A DNA stretch of 34,658 bases. It comes from Acetobacterium bakii. GTDB taxonomy: Bacteria > Bacillota > Clostridia > Eubacteriales > Eubacteriaceae. The position numbers and the translations under genes are program-made. Below are positions 1 to 7,638 of this stretch, one piece after another. The stretch's first letter is position 1; every line of letters begins with the position of its first letter. The notes beneath the pieces were generated by a model. That model was given only the letters and a program-made list of their open reading frames with translations. It was not told the origin of the DNA and did not search any database. Location: the NCBI RefSeq assembly GCF_001263355.1, contig NZ_LGYO01000001.1, forward strand, positions 30,340-64,997, given 5' to 3'.

Positions 1-228
1 CACAATCCACAAATTGTTGGATTATCGGCTTTATTAACAACAACAATGAATGAACAAGCACACATTATCAAGGCTTTTGAAGAAGCTGGGGTTCGAGACC
101 AGGTAAAAGTGTTGATTGGCGGAGCTCCAGTTACGCAGGGTTGGGCTAATAAAATTAATGCCGATGGCTTCGCTGCCGATGCTGCAAGTGCTGCTAATTG
201 GGCAAAAGAATACGTCACAAGCTTATAA
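1..228 (+). CDS. Corrinoid (B12-binding) methyltransferase protein, 3' end only
   Basis: The reading frame is open from the first base, so the gene begins upstream of the window; 75 residues are visible. They read as the last part of the Rossmann-like B12-binding domain of the MttC/MtbC/MtaC family: PQIVGLSALLTTTM, then KVLIGGAPVTQGWA, then a GFAADAASAANWAK tail. These are the usual C-terminal blocks of these roughly 210-residue carriers. The DxHxxG cobalt-ligand motif would lie before base 1. The protein carries the methyl group between the substrate methyltransferase encoded next (24 bases downstream) and an MtaA-type methyltransferase. An ATG at 46 is internal to the domain and is not a likely start. 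The family is clear; the substrate class cannot be read from this fragment. Confidence 0.9.
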   Translation, partial: HNPQIVGLSALLTTTMNEQAHIIKAFEEAGVRDQVKVLIGGAPVTQGWANKINADGFAADAASAANWAKEYVTSL

Positions 229-252
229 TTTTAGAAATGAAAGGAAACTGAT

Positions 253-1707
253 ATGGTTGGCAGAATTAAATATAATGTAATGAATGATACTGAATTATCA
301 TTTTTAAAGAGTGAAATTGAACGTTTATTGATTGAAAGAGGGATTCATCTGGAGCATGATGAAATGCTGAGTGACTTGGCAGAACTTGGTTGTCAGGTCG
401 ACATGGAAACTAAAGATCTCAAATTCACAAAGGAACTCATTGACAAGGCTGTAAAAGCGATTCCAGAGAAATTTACTCTTTATTCTCCTTCGGGAACCAG
501 AGATCTGGACTTTCCAAATCCAGACGGCGGGTTTTATTCCCGTACCAATACCGGGGCACCAAATTACCGTGATATCAAAGGTAATACACACTACACAACA
601 TTGGAAGAAGTTGAAGAATGGTATAAATTGACAAATGCCATGGAAAATATTGATTTTGTTACATTACCAAGTACTTCAGGTGAATATGTGCCAGGCGATG
701 CTGTTGATGTTTATACGCTTGAAAAAGCGCTTAAACATTCAGCAAAGCATATATGGATACAGCCCTATGAAAGTGATAATGTTCAGTATCTCATCGATAT
801 GTCAGCAGCTGCGGTTGGCGGACTGGAAGAATTGCAGAAAAAACCGATTGTCAGTTTTATCGCCTGTAGTGTTCCCTGTATGACCTATAAGCATATGGAT
901 GCGGAAATCCTGTATCGATGTGCAAAATCAGGTATTCCGGTGCAACCCTGTTCATTGCCGACAGCTGGAGCAAACACACCGGTAACCGCTCAAGGCACTG
1001 CCTTTATTGCTTGTGCTGAAATTATGGCGATGATCGTTATGCTGGAATTACTCCATCCTGGACTGCCTGTGATTGCTACGCCATTATTGTTCTCAATGGA
1101 TATGATGACAACCTATACCTTGCAGTCAAACACGGAAATCACGATTGCCCGGTTAATTGCAATGGAATTATTTGAAAATGGTTATAATATCCGCGCGCAT
1201 TCTTACGGTACTGGAACAGACAGTATGGAAATGGATGCTCAAAATTTCATTGAAAGAACAAATTTAACCGATTCAATGGCAATGTCTGCCGCATCAATTT
1301 TAGGTGGGGCCGGACAATTGGAAACCGCAAAGACCATCAGTCCACTACAATTGATTATTGATAATGAAATCTTTGGAATTGCTCAAAGACTCCGCAGAGG
1401 TTTAGATGTAAATATTGAAACGATAGACTCTGAAGAAATCTTTGCTTGTCTGGATAAGGACCCGACATTCAGCTACCTGATGAGTCCCCACACAAACCGC
1501 CATTTCATGGAACCGCATCGACCGGATATGTTTAACCGCGATGGTGCTGTCAATTGGGAAACTGATGGCTGTAAGTCTTTGACTGATAAAGCGCTGGAAA
1601 AATTTCATATTATTATGAATGCAGAAGATACATATGAACTCTCGGCAGATAAAATGGCGGAAGTTAAGAAGGTACTGAAACTGGCCAATGAAGCACTTGT
1701 TAAATAG
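253..1707 (+). CDS. MttB-family (COG5598) corrinoid methyltransferase, non-pyrrolysine
   Basis: This 484-residue protein has the length and layout of the trimethylamine methyltransferase (MttB) superfamily. The family transfers a methyl group from a tertiary or quaternary amine to Co(I) of a corrinoid protein. Family-like blocks include SRTNTGAPNYRDI (about 95-107), QPYESDNVQYL (about 173-183) and SYGTGTDSMEMDAQ (from 317), the region that aligns with the pyrrolysine loop of true MttB. No amber codon interrupts the frame there, so this is a non-Pyl member like the glycine betaine, proline betaine and carnitine demethylases. The gene ends in TAG, but an in-frame TGA follows within six codons, so readthrough would add nothing. 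An AAGG box at 241 precedes the ATG. It sits between its probable corrinoid partner and a symporter. The substrate is unknown; the nicotinate genes downstream point to N-methylnicotinate (inference). Confidence 0.9.
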   Translation: MVGRIKYNVMNDTELSFLKSEIERLLIERGIHLEHDEMLSDLAELGCQVDMETKDLKFTKELIDKAVKAIPEKFTLYSPSGTRDLDFPNPDGGFYSRTNTGAPNYRDIKGNTHYTTLEEVEEWYKLTNAMENIDFVTLPSTSGEYVPGDAVDVYTLEKALKHSAKHIWIQPYESDNVQYLIDMSAAAVGGLEELQKKPIVSFIACSVPCMTYKHMDAEILYRCAKSGIPVQPCSLPTAGANTPVTAQGTAFIACAEIMAMIVMLELLHPGLPVIATPLLFSMDMMTTYTLQSNTEITIARLIAMELFENGYNIRAHSYGTGTDSMEMDAQNFIERTNLTDSMAMSAASILGGAGQLETAKTISPLQLIIDNEIFGIAQRLRRGLDVNIETIDSEEIFACLDKDPTFSYLMSPHTNRHFMEPHRPDMFNRDGAVNWETDGCKSLTDKALEKFHIIMNAEDTYELSADKMAEVKKVLKLANEALVK

Positions 1708-1750
1708 ACGCTTATAAATACTTGAAAGTTGCAGAAAGGGAGAAGAAAAT

Positions 1751-1981
1751 ATGAGAGTCACAAAAACTGAAAAGATATGGCTTATTGTTGTTACTGTGTT
1801 ATACATGTTATATAACTTCCCAGGGCTGCCAGCCTATAACGAGTCCGTTCCGATGCTAATACATGCTGCATTAACCTTGATTCCTCTGTGGGCTGCCGTT
1901 TATATTGGTATGCATAAAGTTTATAAAGTTTACAGATTACGAGATACAAAAGACGAGAGTAAAGGGGATATAAAATGTTAA
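1751..1981 (+). CDS. Small two-helix membrane protein, symporter partner
   Basis: This 76-residue protein has two hydrophobic segments (about 9-26 and 36-54) followed by a basic, charged tail (KVYRLRDTKDESKG). A GGGAGAAG box precedes the ATG. Its stop codon lies inside the overlap ATGTTAA with the next gene, so the two are probably translationally coupled. Small proteins of this type (DUF3311/YhdT-like) are commonly encoded just before sodium:solute symporters and are thought to be accessory subunits. The assignment rests on size, topology and position; I do not recognise a specific family signature. Confidence 0.75.
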   Translation: MRVTKTEKIWLIVVTVLYMLYNFPGLPAYNESVPMLIHAALTLIPLWAAVYIGMHKVYKVYRLRDTKDESKGDIKC

Positions 1982-3507
1982 GTTCAGCAACAATTTGGAT
2001 TACTCTTGCAATCTATATGTGTTTTCTTCTGGGTGTTGCTTTTTATGTTACCCAAAAAGAAAAAAAACAGAAAGTAAGCGGCGGTTTATTAAAAGCAAGT
2101 GTTGCATGGCCAGTGCTGGTCATGACCTATGTCGCTTCTCTGATGAGTACCTGGGTTTTCTTTGCTGGTCCCGGTGCGTATTACCGAGGTGGTATGGGTT
2201 ACTGGCTCTCGGAATTAAGCTATATCGCATTATTTCCGATTATCGCCCACTTCACTATGAATAAAGTATGGATGATTAATCAGCAAAGAGGCGGAAATTA
2301 TGTTACGCCGGCTGATTTTTACTTTGAACGATTTAAAAGTCCGGCACTGCGGACGATTTTAGGATTGATCTTTCTCGCTGCATCTTTTCCATACATATCA
2401 TCAGTCCTTGTCGCTATTGCTCAAGCAGCGGATTTTGCAACCGGCGGCGCCATTCCGTATCAAACGGCAGTTATTGTTGTCGGTTTGATTATGACTGTAT
2501 TTGTTTGTATTGGCGGTGTTAAATCAGCGGCTATGGCCGATACCGTCCAGGGATTATTATTCATCGGGTTATTGTGGTTCATCGTGATCGCCTGCCTGAT
2601 TGTAGGTTTTGGTGGATCCCTGACGACCGCCGTTGATACGCTATGGACGAATACGCCTGCTTTCTTTTCATACCCGGGTCCGGATGGATGGGTGACGAAT
2701 GCTTCGCGGCTGGGTTATCCTTTATCTTGTGCCATTGGCTGGACGATTATGTTACCACATGTATTTGTTCGGGCAGGGTATTTTGGAGACAATTTAAAAT
2801 CTCAAAGAAAATTATCGTATATCGCACCTCTGATTCAGGCAGTGGTTTGGACGGGGACAATGCTTATTGGTTTGATTGGTCTTGCTTTAGTCAGCAACTT
2901 GACAAAAGGGGATACGGAAATGATCATCCCCTTTATGATCAATAACTTTGTGATCGCCTTTAATCCAACGCTTGCAGCTTTTATGATGGTCGGATTCTTT
3001 GTTGGTGCGACTGCTGTTGGCTTATCGACAGCCAATGCATTCCTAACCGTTGCATCAGGGATTGTATCGTCTGACTTATTGAAAAATACATTCCATATTA
3101 ACGTTCCAGCTGAAAAAGAAAGCTTGGTTAACCGTATTATTATTGCAGTATTGGGGATCGGTTCTTTACTGATTGCAATTAATCCGCCCGAGCTTATTTT
3201 CACCATGATTATGTTCTCTATTTCAATTGTTATGCCATTATTTCCAATCCTGGTTTTTGGATTGTATTGGAAGAAAGCCACAAAACAGGCTGCCATCGCA
3301 TCAACCATTGTTGGAACAATTCTGGTACTCTTAACCTACTTTGCATGGGATCTGGGAGGCACCTGGTATGGCGCCATCGGTCTTTTAGGTGCAACAGTAA
3401 CGATGGTTGCGGTTAGCCTGTTCACCCAACAGGACGAAGCAGACTCCAAAGAGTTTTATGAGATTTGTACACGGGCGAATAATCGTTTTTATGATGTTCA
3501 AGAATAG
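1975..3507 (+). CDS. Sodium:solute symporter (SSS family)
   Basis: This is a 510-residue integral membrane protein with about 13 hydrophobic segments. It has SSS-family features: an early helix with YVASLMSTWVFFAGPGAYYRGG (about 50-71, written here only as a landmark region), the block TPADFYFERFKSPALRT (about 111-127) after the second cytoplasmic loop, and the VGATAVGLSTANAFLTVASG stretch near residues 342-361 that resembles the helix carrying the conserved sodium site. The length fits PanF/PutP-type members. It overlaps the small membrane protein by 7 bases and is the last gene of the corrinoid methyltransferase unit. It probably imports the methylated substrate, a betaine or carboxylate, or possibly nicotinate itself. 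The substrate cannot be deduced from sequence. Confidence 0.9.
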   Translation: MLSSATIWITLAIYMCFLLGVAFYVTQKEKKQKVSGGLLKASVAWPVLVMTYVASLMSTWVFFAGPGAYYRGGMGYWLSELSYIALFPIIAHFTMNKVWMINQQRGGNYVTPADFYFERFKSPALRTILGLIFLAASFPYISSVLVAIAQAADFATGGAIPYQTAVIVVGLIMTVFVCIGGVKSAAMADTVQGLLFIGLLWFIVIACLIVGFGGSLTTAVDTLWTNTPAFFSYPGPDGWVTNASRLGYPLSCAIGWTIMLPHVFVRAGYFGDNLKSQRKLSYIAPLIQAVVWTGTMLIGLIGLALVSNLTKGDTEMIIPFMINNFVIAFNPTLAAFMMVGFFVGATAVGLSTANAFLTVASGIVSSDLLKNTFHINVPAEKESLVNRIIIAVLGIGSLLIAINPPELIFTMIMFSISIVMPLFPILVFGLYWKKATKQAAIASTIVGTILVLLTYFAWDLGGTWYGAIGLLGATVTMVAVSLFTQQDEADSKEFYEICTRANNRFYDVQE

Positions 3508-3544
3508 ATTAGCTAAACAAGTCTAAATTAATAAAATGGTTTAA

Positions 3545-3640
3545 GGATGTGGGTATCTTCTGATTCTCGAAGTGCCCATATTCCTGTAAAAGAGTTTTTT
3601 TTCAGTCAGACTCATTACCTGGAAGCAGGTTTTTCTGATT
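3545..3640 (+). terminator. Structured region after the symporter, probable terminator(s)
   Basis: Bases 3545-3584 fold into a stem with symmetrical internal loops (GGA/TCC, TGGG/CCCA and CTTC/GAAG pairs), followed by a T8 run at 3595-3602. A second short stem, ACCTG-GAAG-CAGGT (3617-3630), is followed directly by T5. Together they probably end the symporter transcript. Neither is a textbook long GC stem, so partial attenuation is also possible. Confidence 0.4.
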
Positions 3641-3649
3641 CCACAGCAT

Positions 3650-3689
3650 AATTCAACGCTGATTCAAATCAAAATTCGCTGATTGAATT
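3650..3689. promoter_or_regulatory. Direct and inverted repeats upstream of the MtaA-like gene
   Basis: CGCTGATT occurs twice (3657-3664 and 3677-3684) in direct orientation, 20 bases apart. The pair is bracketed by AATTCAA (3650-3656) and its complement TTGAATT (3683-3689). The site lies about 85 bases before the MtaA-like start, in the gap that separates two transcription units, so it could bind a regulator. No convincing -35/-10 pair was found here. Confidence 0.25.
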
Positions 3690-3771
3690 GGGTATGGCAG
3701 CATACGAGTGAATCTGCCTGAACAAAAAATATTTGAGGTTAATATATCATACTAAATGGAGGAATAAAGCA

Positions 3772-5130
3772 ATGGGTAAAGAACTGATTTTTAAGACGAT
3801 GCGGCATGAAGAAACGGAACGGATGCCATGGGTTCCGTTTGCCGGAATTCATTCTGGCAAACTCGCCGGATATACAGCAGAAGAAATACTGAAAGATGGG
3901 CAAAAATTATATGAGTCACTGATGGAAGTGGCTAAGGTCTATGGGCCTGATGGAATGCCGATCATGTTTGATCTGCAGTTGGAGGCTGAAATCATGGGAT
4001 GCGAACTGCTTTGGGCTGAAGATAATCCGCCCGCGGTTAATACACATCCGAATGAAGGGGATGCAAAAGGAATTCCATGTCGATGCAAGATCCCAACGAA
4101 AACATCGGGTCGAATTCCCGTAATGCTGGAAGCAATGACGAAGTTGAAGGCATCTGTTGGTGATGATATTGCCTTATATGGCTTAATCTGCGGCCCGTTT
4201 ACTTTGGCTTCCCATCTGCGCGGTACCGATATTTTTCTGGATATGCTAATGGATGAAGACTATGTCCGGGAGCTTGTGAACTTCTGTGCTGAAGTGGCTA
4301 TGAAGATGTGCGATTTTTATATCGAAGCCGGTATGGATGTTATCGCTGTAGTCGATCCGCTTGTCAGCCAGATCGCACCGGAATCCTTTGAATCCATGCT
4401 ATCTGATGCCTTTACAACAGTCTTTGACTATATTCGAAATAAAGATCGGTTTTCATCATTCTTTGTCTGCGGAAACGCCGCACCACAACTCGATGTTATG
4501 TGTAAAACAAATCCTGACAGCATTGCTGTGGATGAAAATGTCGATTTTAAGGCTGGGAAGGAAGTCACCGATCAATACAATATTGCCATCAGCGGTAATG
4601 TCCCACTTGCAACTGTTATGCTTCATGGCGAACCGAAGGATAACCTGAAATATGTTGTCGAGCTGTTGGATTCCATCGCGGATAAACGCAATATGATTGT
4701 GAGCCCCGGCTGTGATATGCCGTATGATGTACCACTCGAAAACACCATCGCCTGTTCTCAGGCGGTCAAAAACACTGAGCAGGCAAGAGAGCTGATTAAG
4801 GGTTATGATGGACCTGATTTGAGTGATATTGAAATTGATATCCCGGACTATGAGAAGCTGGAAAGACCATTTGTCGAGGTGTTCACCTTTGATTCGGTTC
4901 AATGTGCAGCCTGTACCTACATGATGGCGGCAGCCCAAAAGGCGAAAGACTATTTTGGCGATAAAATTGATATCATTGAATATAAATACACAGAGCGTGA
5001 AAATGTGGTCCGCTGTCAACGAATGGGCATTTCAAATTTACCAACCATGTGCATCAATGGGGAAATAAAACATATTTCAATGATTCCTGACAGCGAGGAA
5101 TTACGTAAAGAAATTGAAGAATTATTCTAA
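3772..5130 (+). CDS. MtaA/URO-D-type corrinoid methyltransferase with C-terminal thioredoxin-like domain
   Basis: The start is the ATG with GGAGG nine bases upstream; an earlier in-frame ATG at 3733 lacks such a site. The protein has 452 residues. Residues about 1-355 are a uroporphyrinogen-decarboxylase fold like MtaA/MtbA, which move the methyl group from the corrinoid protein to a C1 carrier. The usual zinc motif HxC...C appears as F231-V-C233 and C314, so the histidine ligand is replaced by phenylalanine. After a linker, residues about 370-452 look like a thioredoxin fold, with C378-A-A-C381 and a later NLPT segment resembling the cis-proline loop. Ordinary MtaA proteins are about 340 residues and lack this domain. 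The CobW-like gene overlaps its end and hnr follows, which places it in the same directon as nicotinate catabolism. The family call is secure; the methyl acceptor and thiol role are inference. Confidence 0.88.
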   Translation: MGKELIFKTMRHEETERMPWVPFAGIHSGKLAGYTAEEILKDGQKLYESLMEVAKVYGPDGMPIMFDLQLEAEIMGCELLWAEDNPPAVNTHPNEGDAKGIPCRCKIPTKTSGRIPVMLEAMTKLKASVGDDIALYGLICGPFTLASHLRGTDIFLDMLMDEDYVRELVNFCAEVAMKMCDFYIEAGMDVIAVVDPLVSQIAPESFESMLSDAFTTVFDYIRNKDRFSSFFVCGNAAPQLDVMCKTNPDSIAVDENVDFKAGKEVTDQYNIAISGNVPLATVMLHGEPKDNLKYVVELLDSIADKRNMIVSPGCDMPYDVPLENTIACSQAVKNTEQARELIKGYDGPDLSDIEIDIPDYEKLERPFVEVFTFDSVQCAACTYMMAAAQKAKDYFGDKIDIIEYKYTERENVVRCQRMGISNLPTMCINGEIKHISMIPDSEELRKEIEELF

Positions 5131-6088
5131 TAACATCACATGTAATTGTGACGCTGCGCAAAGTCGAAAGACAAATATCTGTTTGTTGACAGGTTTTTTA
5201 GGCGCCGGAAAGACGACGTTGCTCAAAGAGTTAATGTCGTCTTTTCATAACCGGAAAATAGGGGTTATTGTCAATGATTTCGGCAAAGTGAATATTGATT
5301 ATCAACTGGTTGAAACAGAAGGCTTGACCATGGCTGAAGTTTCAAATGGTTCGATATTCTGCGCCTGCGTCAAAGATAAATTTGTGGATAGTTTAATTGC
5401 GATGGCATCCTATGATCTGGAGTTGCTTTTTATTGAAGCATCAGGCTTGGCCGATCCGTCAAATATTCAACCAATATTGGATGGCATTGCCCGAAAAACG
5501 AATGAAAAATATGAATTCACAACATCTTTATGCGTAATCGACGGTGAACATTTTATAAAAATGTCCGGTATCCTACCGGCGCTGAAACGCCAGGTCGAAA
5601 ATTCTGGGATCATTCTTGTCAATAAGGCGGATTTATTTGATCTGGAAACGAAGGCTGAGCTTATTAGAAAAGTCCACGAATTCAATGCCGGGGCAGAAGT
5701 GATTGTCACCACTTATTGCAGATTTGATGTTGGAACATTGTTTGAAACGTCATCGGTTCCGATGAATCCAGACCAGGAAACGTCAAATACACCTGAAACC
5801 AGACCAGTAACCATATCCATGGAGGCAATAGAACCTCTGGATTTTAAGTGTGTCAAAGCTTTCTTGAAAGAAACGATTCCATCAACTTACCGATTAAAAG
5901 GATTTATACAGACCCATGATGGCGATTTTGAAGTAAGTGCAGTGAATGAACGGATCGAAATCAAAATGACTAGGAAATCATTGACAAAAACCGAGTTAAT
6001 TGCGATTTCATCCGTCGGCATCACACTTTACAATGTTATTTTGAAAGCTTCAAAAACCTGTCTTGGAGAAAAGATGAAGATTAGTTGA
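5114..6088 (+). CDS. CobW/HypB/UreG-family (G3E) GTPase, probable metallochaperone
   Basis: The gene begins with TTG and overlaps the previous one by 17 bases, with GAGGAA 13 bases upstream; the product is 324 residues. It has a Walker A loop GFLGAGKTT (27-35), a switch-like segment VNDFGKVNID (53-62), a metal-site-like CAC (C83, C85) where COG0523 proteins usually have CxCC, an ASGLADP Walker B region and the guanine-specificity NKAD. The C-terminal part resembles the CobW C-terminal domain but is short. Family members deliver metals or cobalamin-related cofactors using GTP. Placement directly after an MtaA-like enzyme suggests zinc or corrinoid activation of the methyltransferase. Placement before hnr leaves open service to the metal-rich nicotinate enzymes. 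Two extra cysteines (C10, C12) precede the G domain. Confidence 0.87.
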   Translation: MKNYSNNITCNCDAAQSRKTNICLLTGFLGAGKTTLLKELMSSFHNRKIGVIVNDFGKVNIDYQLVETEGLTMAEVSNGSIFCACVKDKFVDSLIAMASYDLELLFIEASGLADPSNIQPILDGIARKTNEKYEFTTSLCVIDGEHFIKMSGILPALKRQVENSGIILVNKADLFDLETKAELIRKVHEFNAGAEVIVTTYCRFDVGTLFETSSVPMNPDQETSNTPETRPVTISMEAIEPLDFKCVKAFLKETIPSTYRLKGFIQTHDGDFEVSAVNERIEIKMTRKSLTKTELIAISSVGITLYNVILKASKTCLGEKMKIS

Positions 6089-6129
6089 TTGGTAAGTGAA
6101 GCAGGGAAGACGAGGGAGGAAGACAGACG

Positions 6130-7638
6130 ATGTTTGAAATAGATACAAATCAATGCAAAAAATGCAAAATGTGTGTAAATGAATGTCCGGTAGGAGCCGT
6201 TGAAGTTAAAAAGACTGAGAAACAGACCATTATTGTAATTACAAATCAGTGTGTGGAATGTGGCATATGTAAGCGGGTTTGTCAATATGATGCAATTCGC
6301 CAGAGTCAGGTAAAAGCTGATGTCGTAATTTGCAGTTCCTGTCCTATTCAATGCAAGGTCCCGGTTGGATTGACGGGGGCATGTACCCGGTATCGGAATG
6401 TGGATGGAAAACTGGTTCGAGACCGGGCGCTTGTGGTCGAACCCAGGGCATTACCCAAAGCAGAAGATGCGATTCGGCAGCCGATCATCACGGCCGTCGG
6501 CGCCGGCACAAATTATCCCTGCTCAAAACCGGCTCCTCATATCGTGAGTCAGTGCCGGGACGGAGTGGATGTGGTGACGGTGGTCACCGAAGCGCCGCTG
6601 AGTTACAGCGGTTTGATCATTAAACTGGATACGAACACTTATATCGGCGAAGAGGGTGATCCGGTTTATCGGGGCAATAAAATCGTTGGTATGGTCAATA
6701 CGGAAGAGTATGGGTCTAAAATGATTGCCATCGGCGGAGCTAATAAACTCACCAGCGACGCCGGATTTGCAACGGCACGGACGATTGTGGAACTGGCCAA
6801 CGGTGAAGAAGTTGAGCTGAAAGTGAATCGCAAGACCAGTCTGAAGCTACAGGCAGGGAAAGCGCCTATCATCGATGGTGCAGAGGAAAGCATCATGCGG
6901 ATTGGTTGCGGCAGCGCTACTGTGGGACTCTTCGCAAAGCTGATGAAGGAAGCGGTGGATGACTGTATTGTCATCGATCATCACGTTATTGGCCTGTGCT
7001 CTGAGCATCTGGCCGGTGAAGCGGTGGGCATGATCTGGAGCGGTCTGATTCCTAATGCTGCAAAAAGTTCAAGAGGCCGCTATTTTGGCGAACACGGACA
7101 AGGCATTGGCGGGACCACACTGGAAACGCCTCGGGATGCGATTAAAGGTTGTGATATGACGATTGCAAAGCCGGGGATGAAGGTCATGGTTGTGAACACT
7201 ACCGGCGAAATCTTTGCGCTGTTTACCTTGCAGGGGGATGGCGGTTTTGAGGAGATCCCGATGACAGAGGCAGCTATGGCAGTTGCGCTGGCCATTCAGA
7301 ATAATTGTCAGCGTTCAAGGACATCGGTTTTGTATACCGGTGGAACGGGAGGAAGTGCCAGAGGTGGCGTCTGCACCCATCCGGTAAAAATAACGGAAGC
7401 TGTTCAATCCCAAAAAGCGGTATTGACTATTGGCGGAGCACCAGCCTTTGTGTATCCCGGTGGCGGGATCAACTTTATGGTCGATACTGAAAAAGTAGTC
7501 AATAAAGCCTTTACCTGGGTACCGACCCCGGCCACCGTTGCACCGGTGGAGTATACCATGCGAAAATCTGATTATGATGCCATGGGAGGACACATGGATC
7601 AGATCAGAGATGTGTCCGAATATAAAAAAAATGAGTGA
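6130..7638 (+). CDS. hnr: 6-hydroxynicotinate reductase
   Basis: This 502-residue enzyme would reduce 6-hydroxynicotinate to 1,4,5,6-tetrahydro-6-oxonicotinate, the second step of nicotinate fermentation. The N-terminus has two ferredoxin-type [4Fe-4S] motifs (C9/C12/C15/C19 and C41/C44/C47/C51). A third cysteine set, C68xxC71xxxC75 and C85, is a good candidate for the [2Fe-2S] site. This matches the E. barkeri enzyme, reported to hold two [4Fe-4S], one [2Fe-2S] and a covalently bound flavin. The remaining 400 residues are rich in glycine loops such as YTGGTGGSARGG. An AGGGAGGA box lies nine bases before the ATG. The stop overlaps the start of the UPF0280 gene by 8 bases. GCGSATVG (259-266) is a speculative place for flavin attachment. 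Function is assigned by motif set and cluster membership. Confidence 0.92.
   Translation: MFEIDTNQCKKCKMCVNECPVGAVEVKKTEKQTIIVITNQCVECGICKRVCQYDAIRQSQVKADVVICSSCPIQCKVPVGLTGACTRYRNVDGKLVRDRALVVEPRALPKAEDAIRQPIITAVGAGTNYPCSKPAPHIVSQCRDGVDVVTVVTEAPLSYSGLIIKLDTNTYIGEEGDPVYRGNKIVGMVNTEEYGSKMIAIGGANKLTSDAGFATARTIVELANGEEVELKVNRKTSLKLQAGKAPIIDGAEESIMRIGCGSATVGLFAKLMKEAVDDCIVIDHHVIGLCSEHLAGEAVGMIWSGLIPNAAKSSRGRYFGEHGQGIGGTTLETPRDAIKGCDMTIAKPGMKVMVVNTTGEIFALFTLQGDGGFEEIPMTEAAMAVALAIQNNCQRSRTSVLYTGGTGGSARGGVCTHPVKITEAVQSQKAVLTIGGAPAFVYPGGGINFMVDTEKVVNKAFTWVPTPATVAPVEYTMRKSDYDAMGGHMDQIRDVSEYKKNE

Noticed and set aside
1705-1722. TAG stop of the MttB homologue as a possible pyrrolysine codon
   Set aside because: The 484-residue frame already has full family length, the pyrrolysine loop region (from residue 317) is read by sense codons, and a TGA follows the TAG within six codons.
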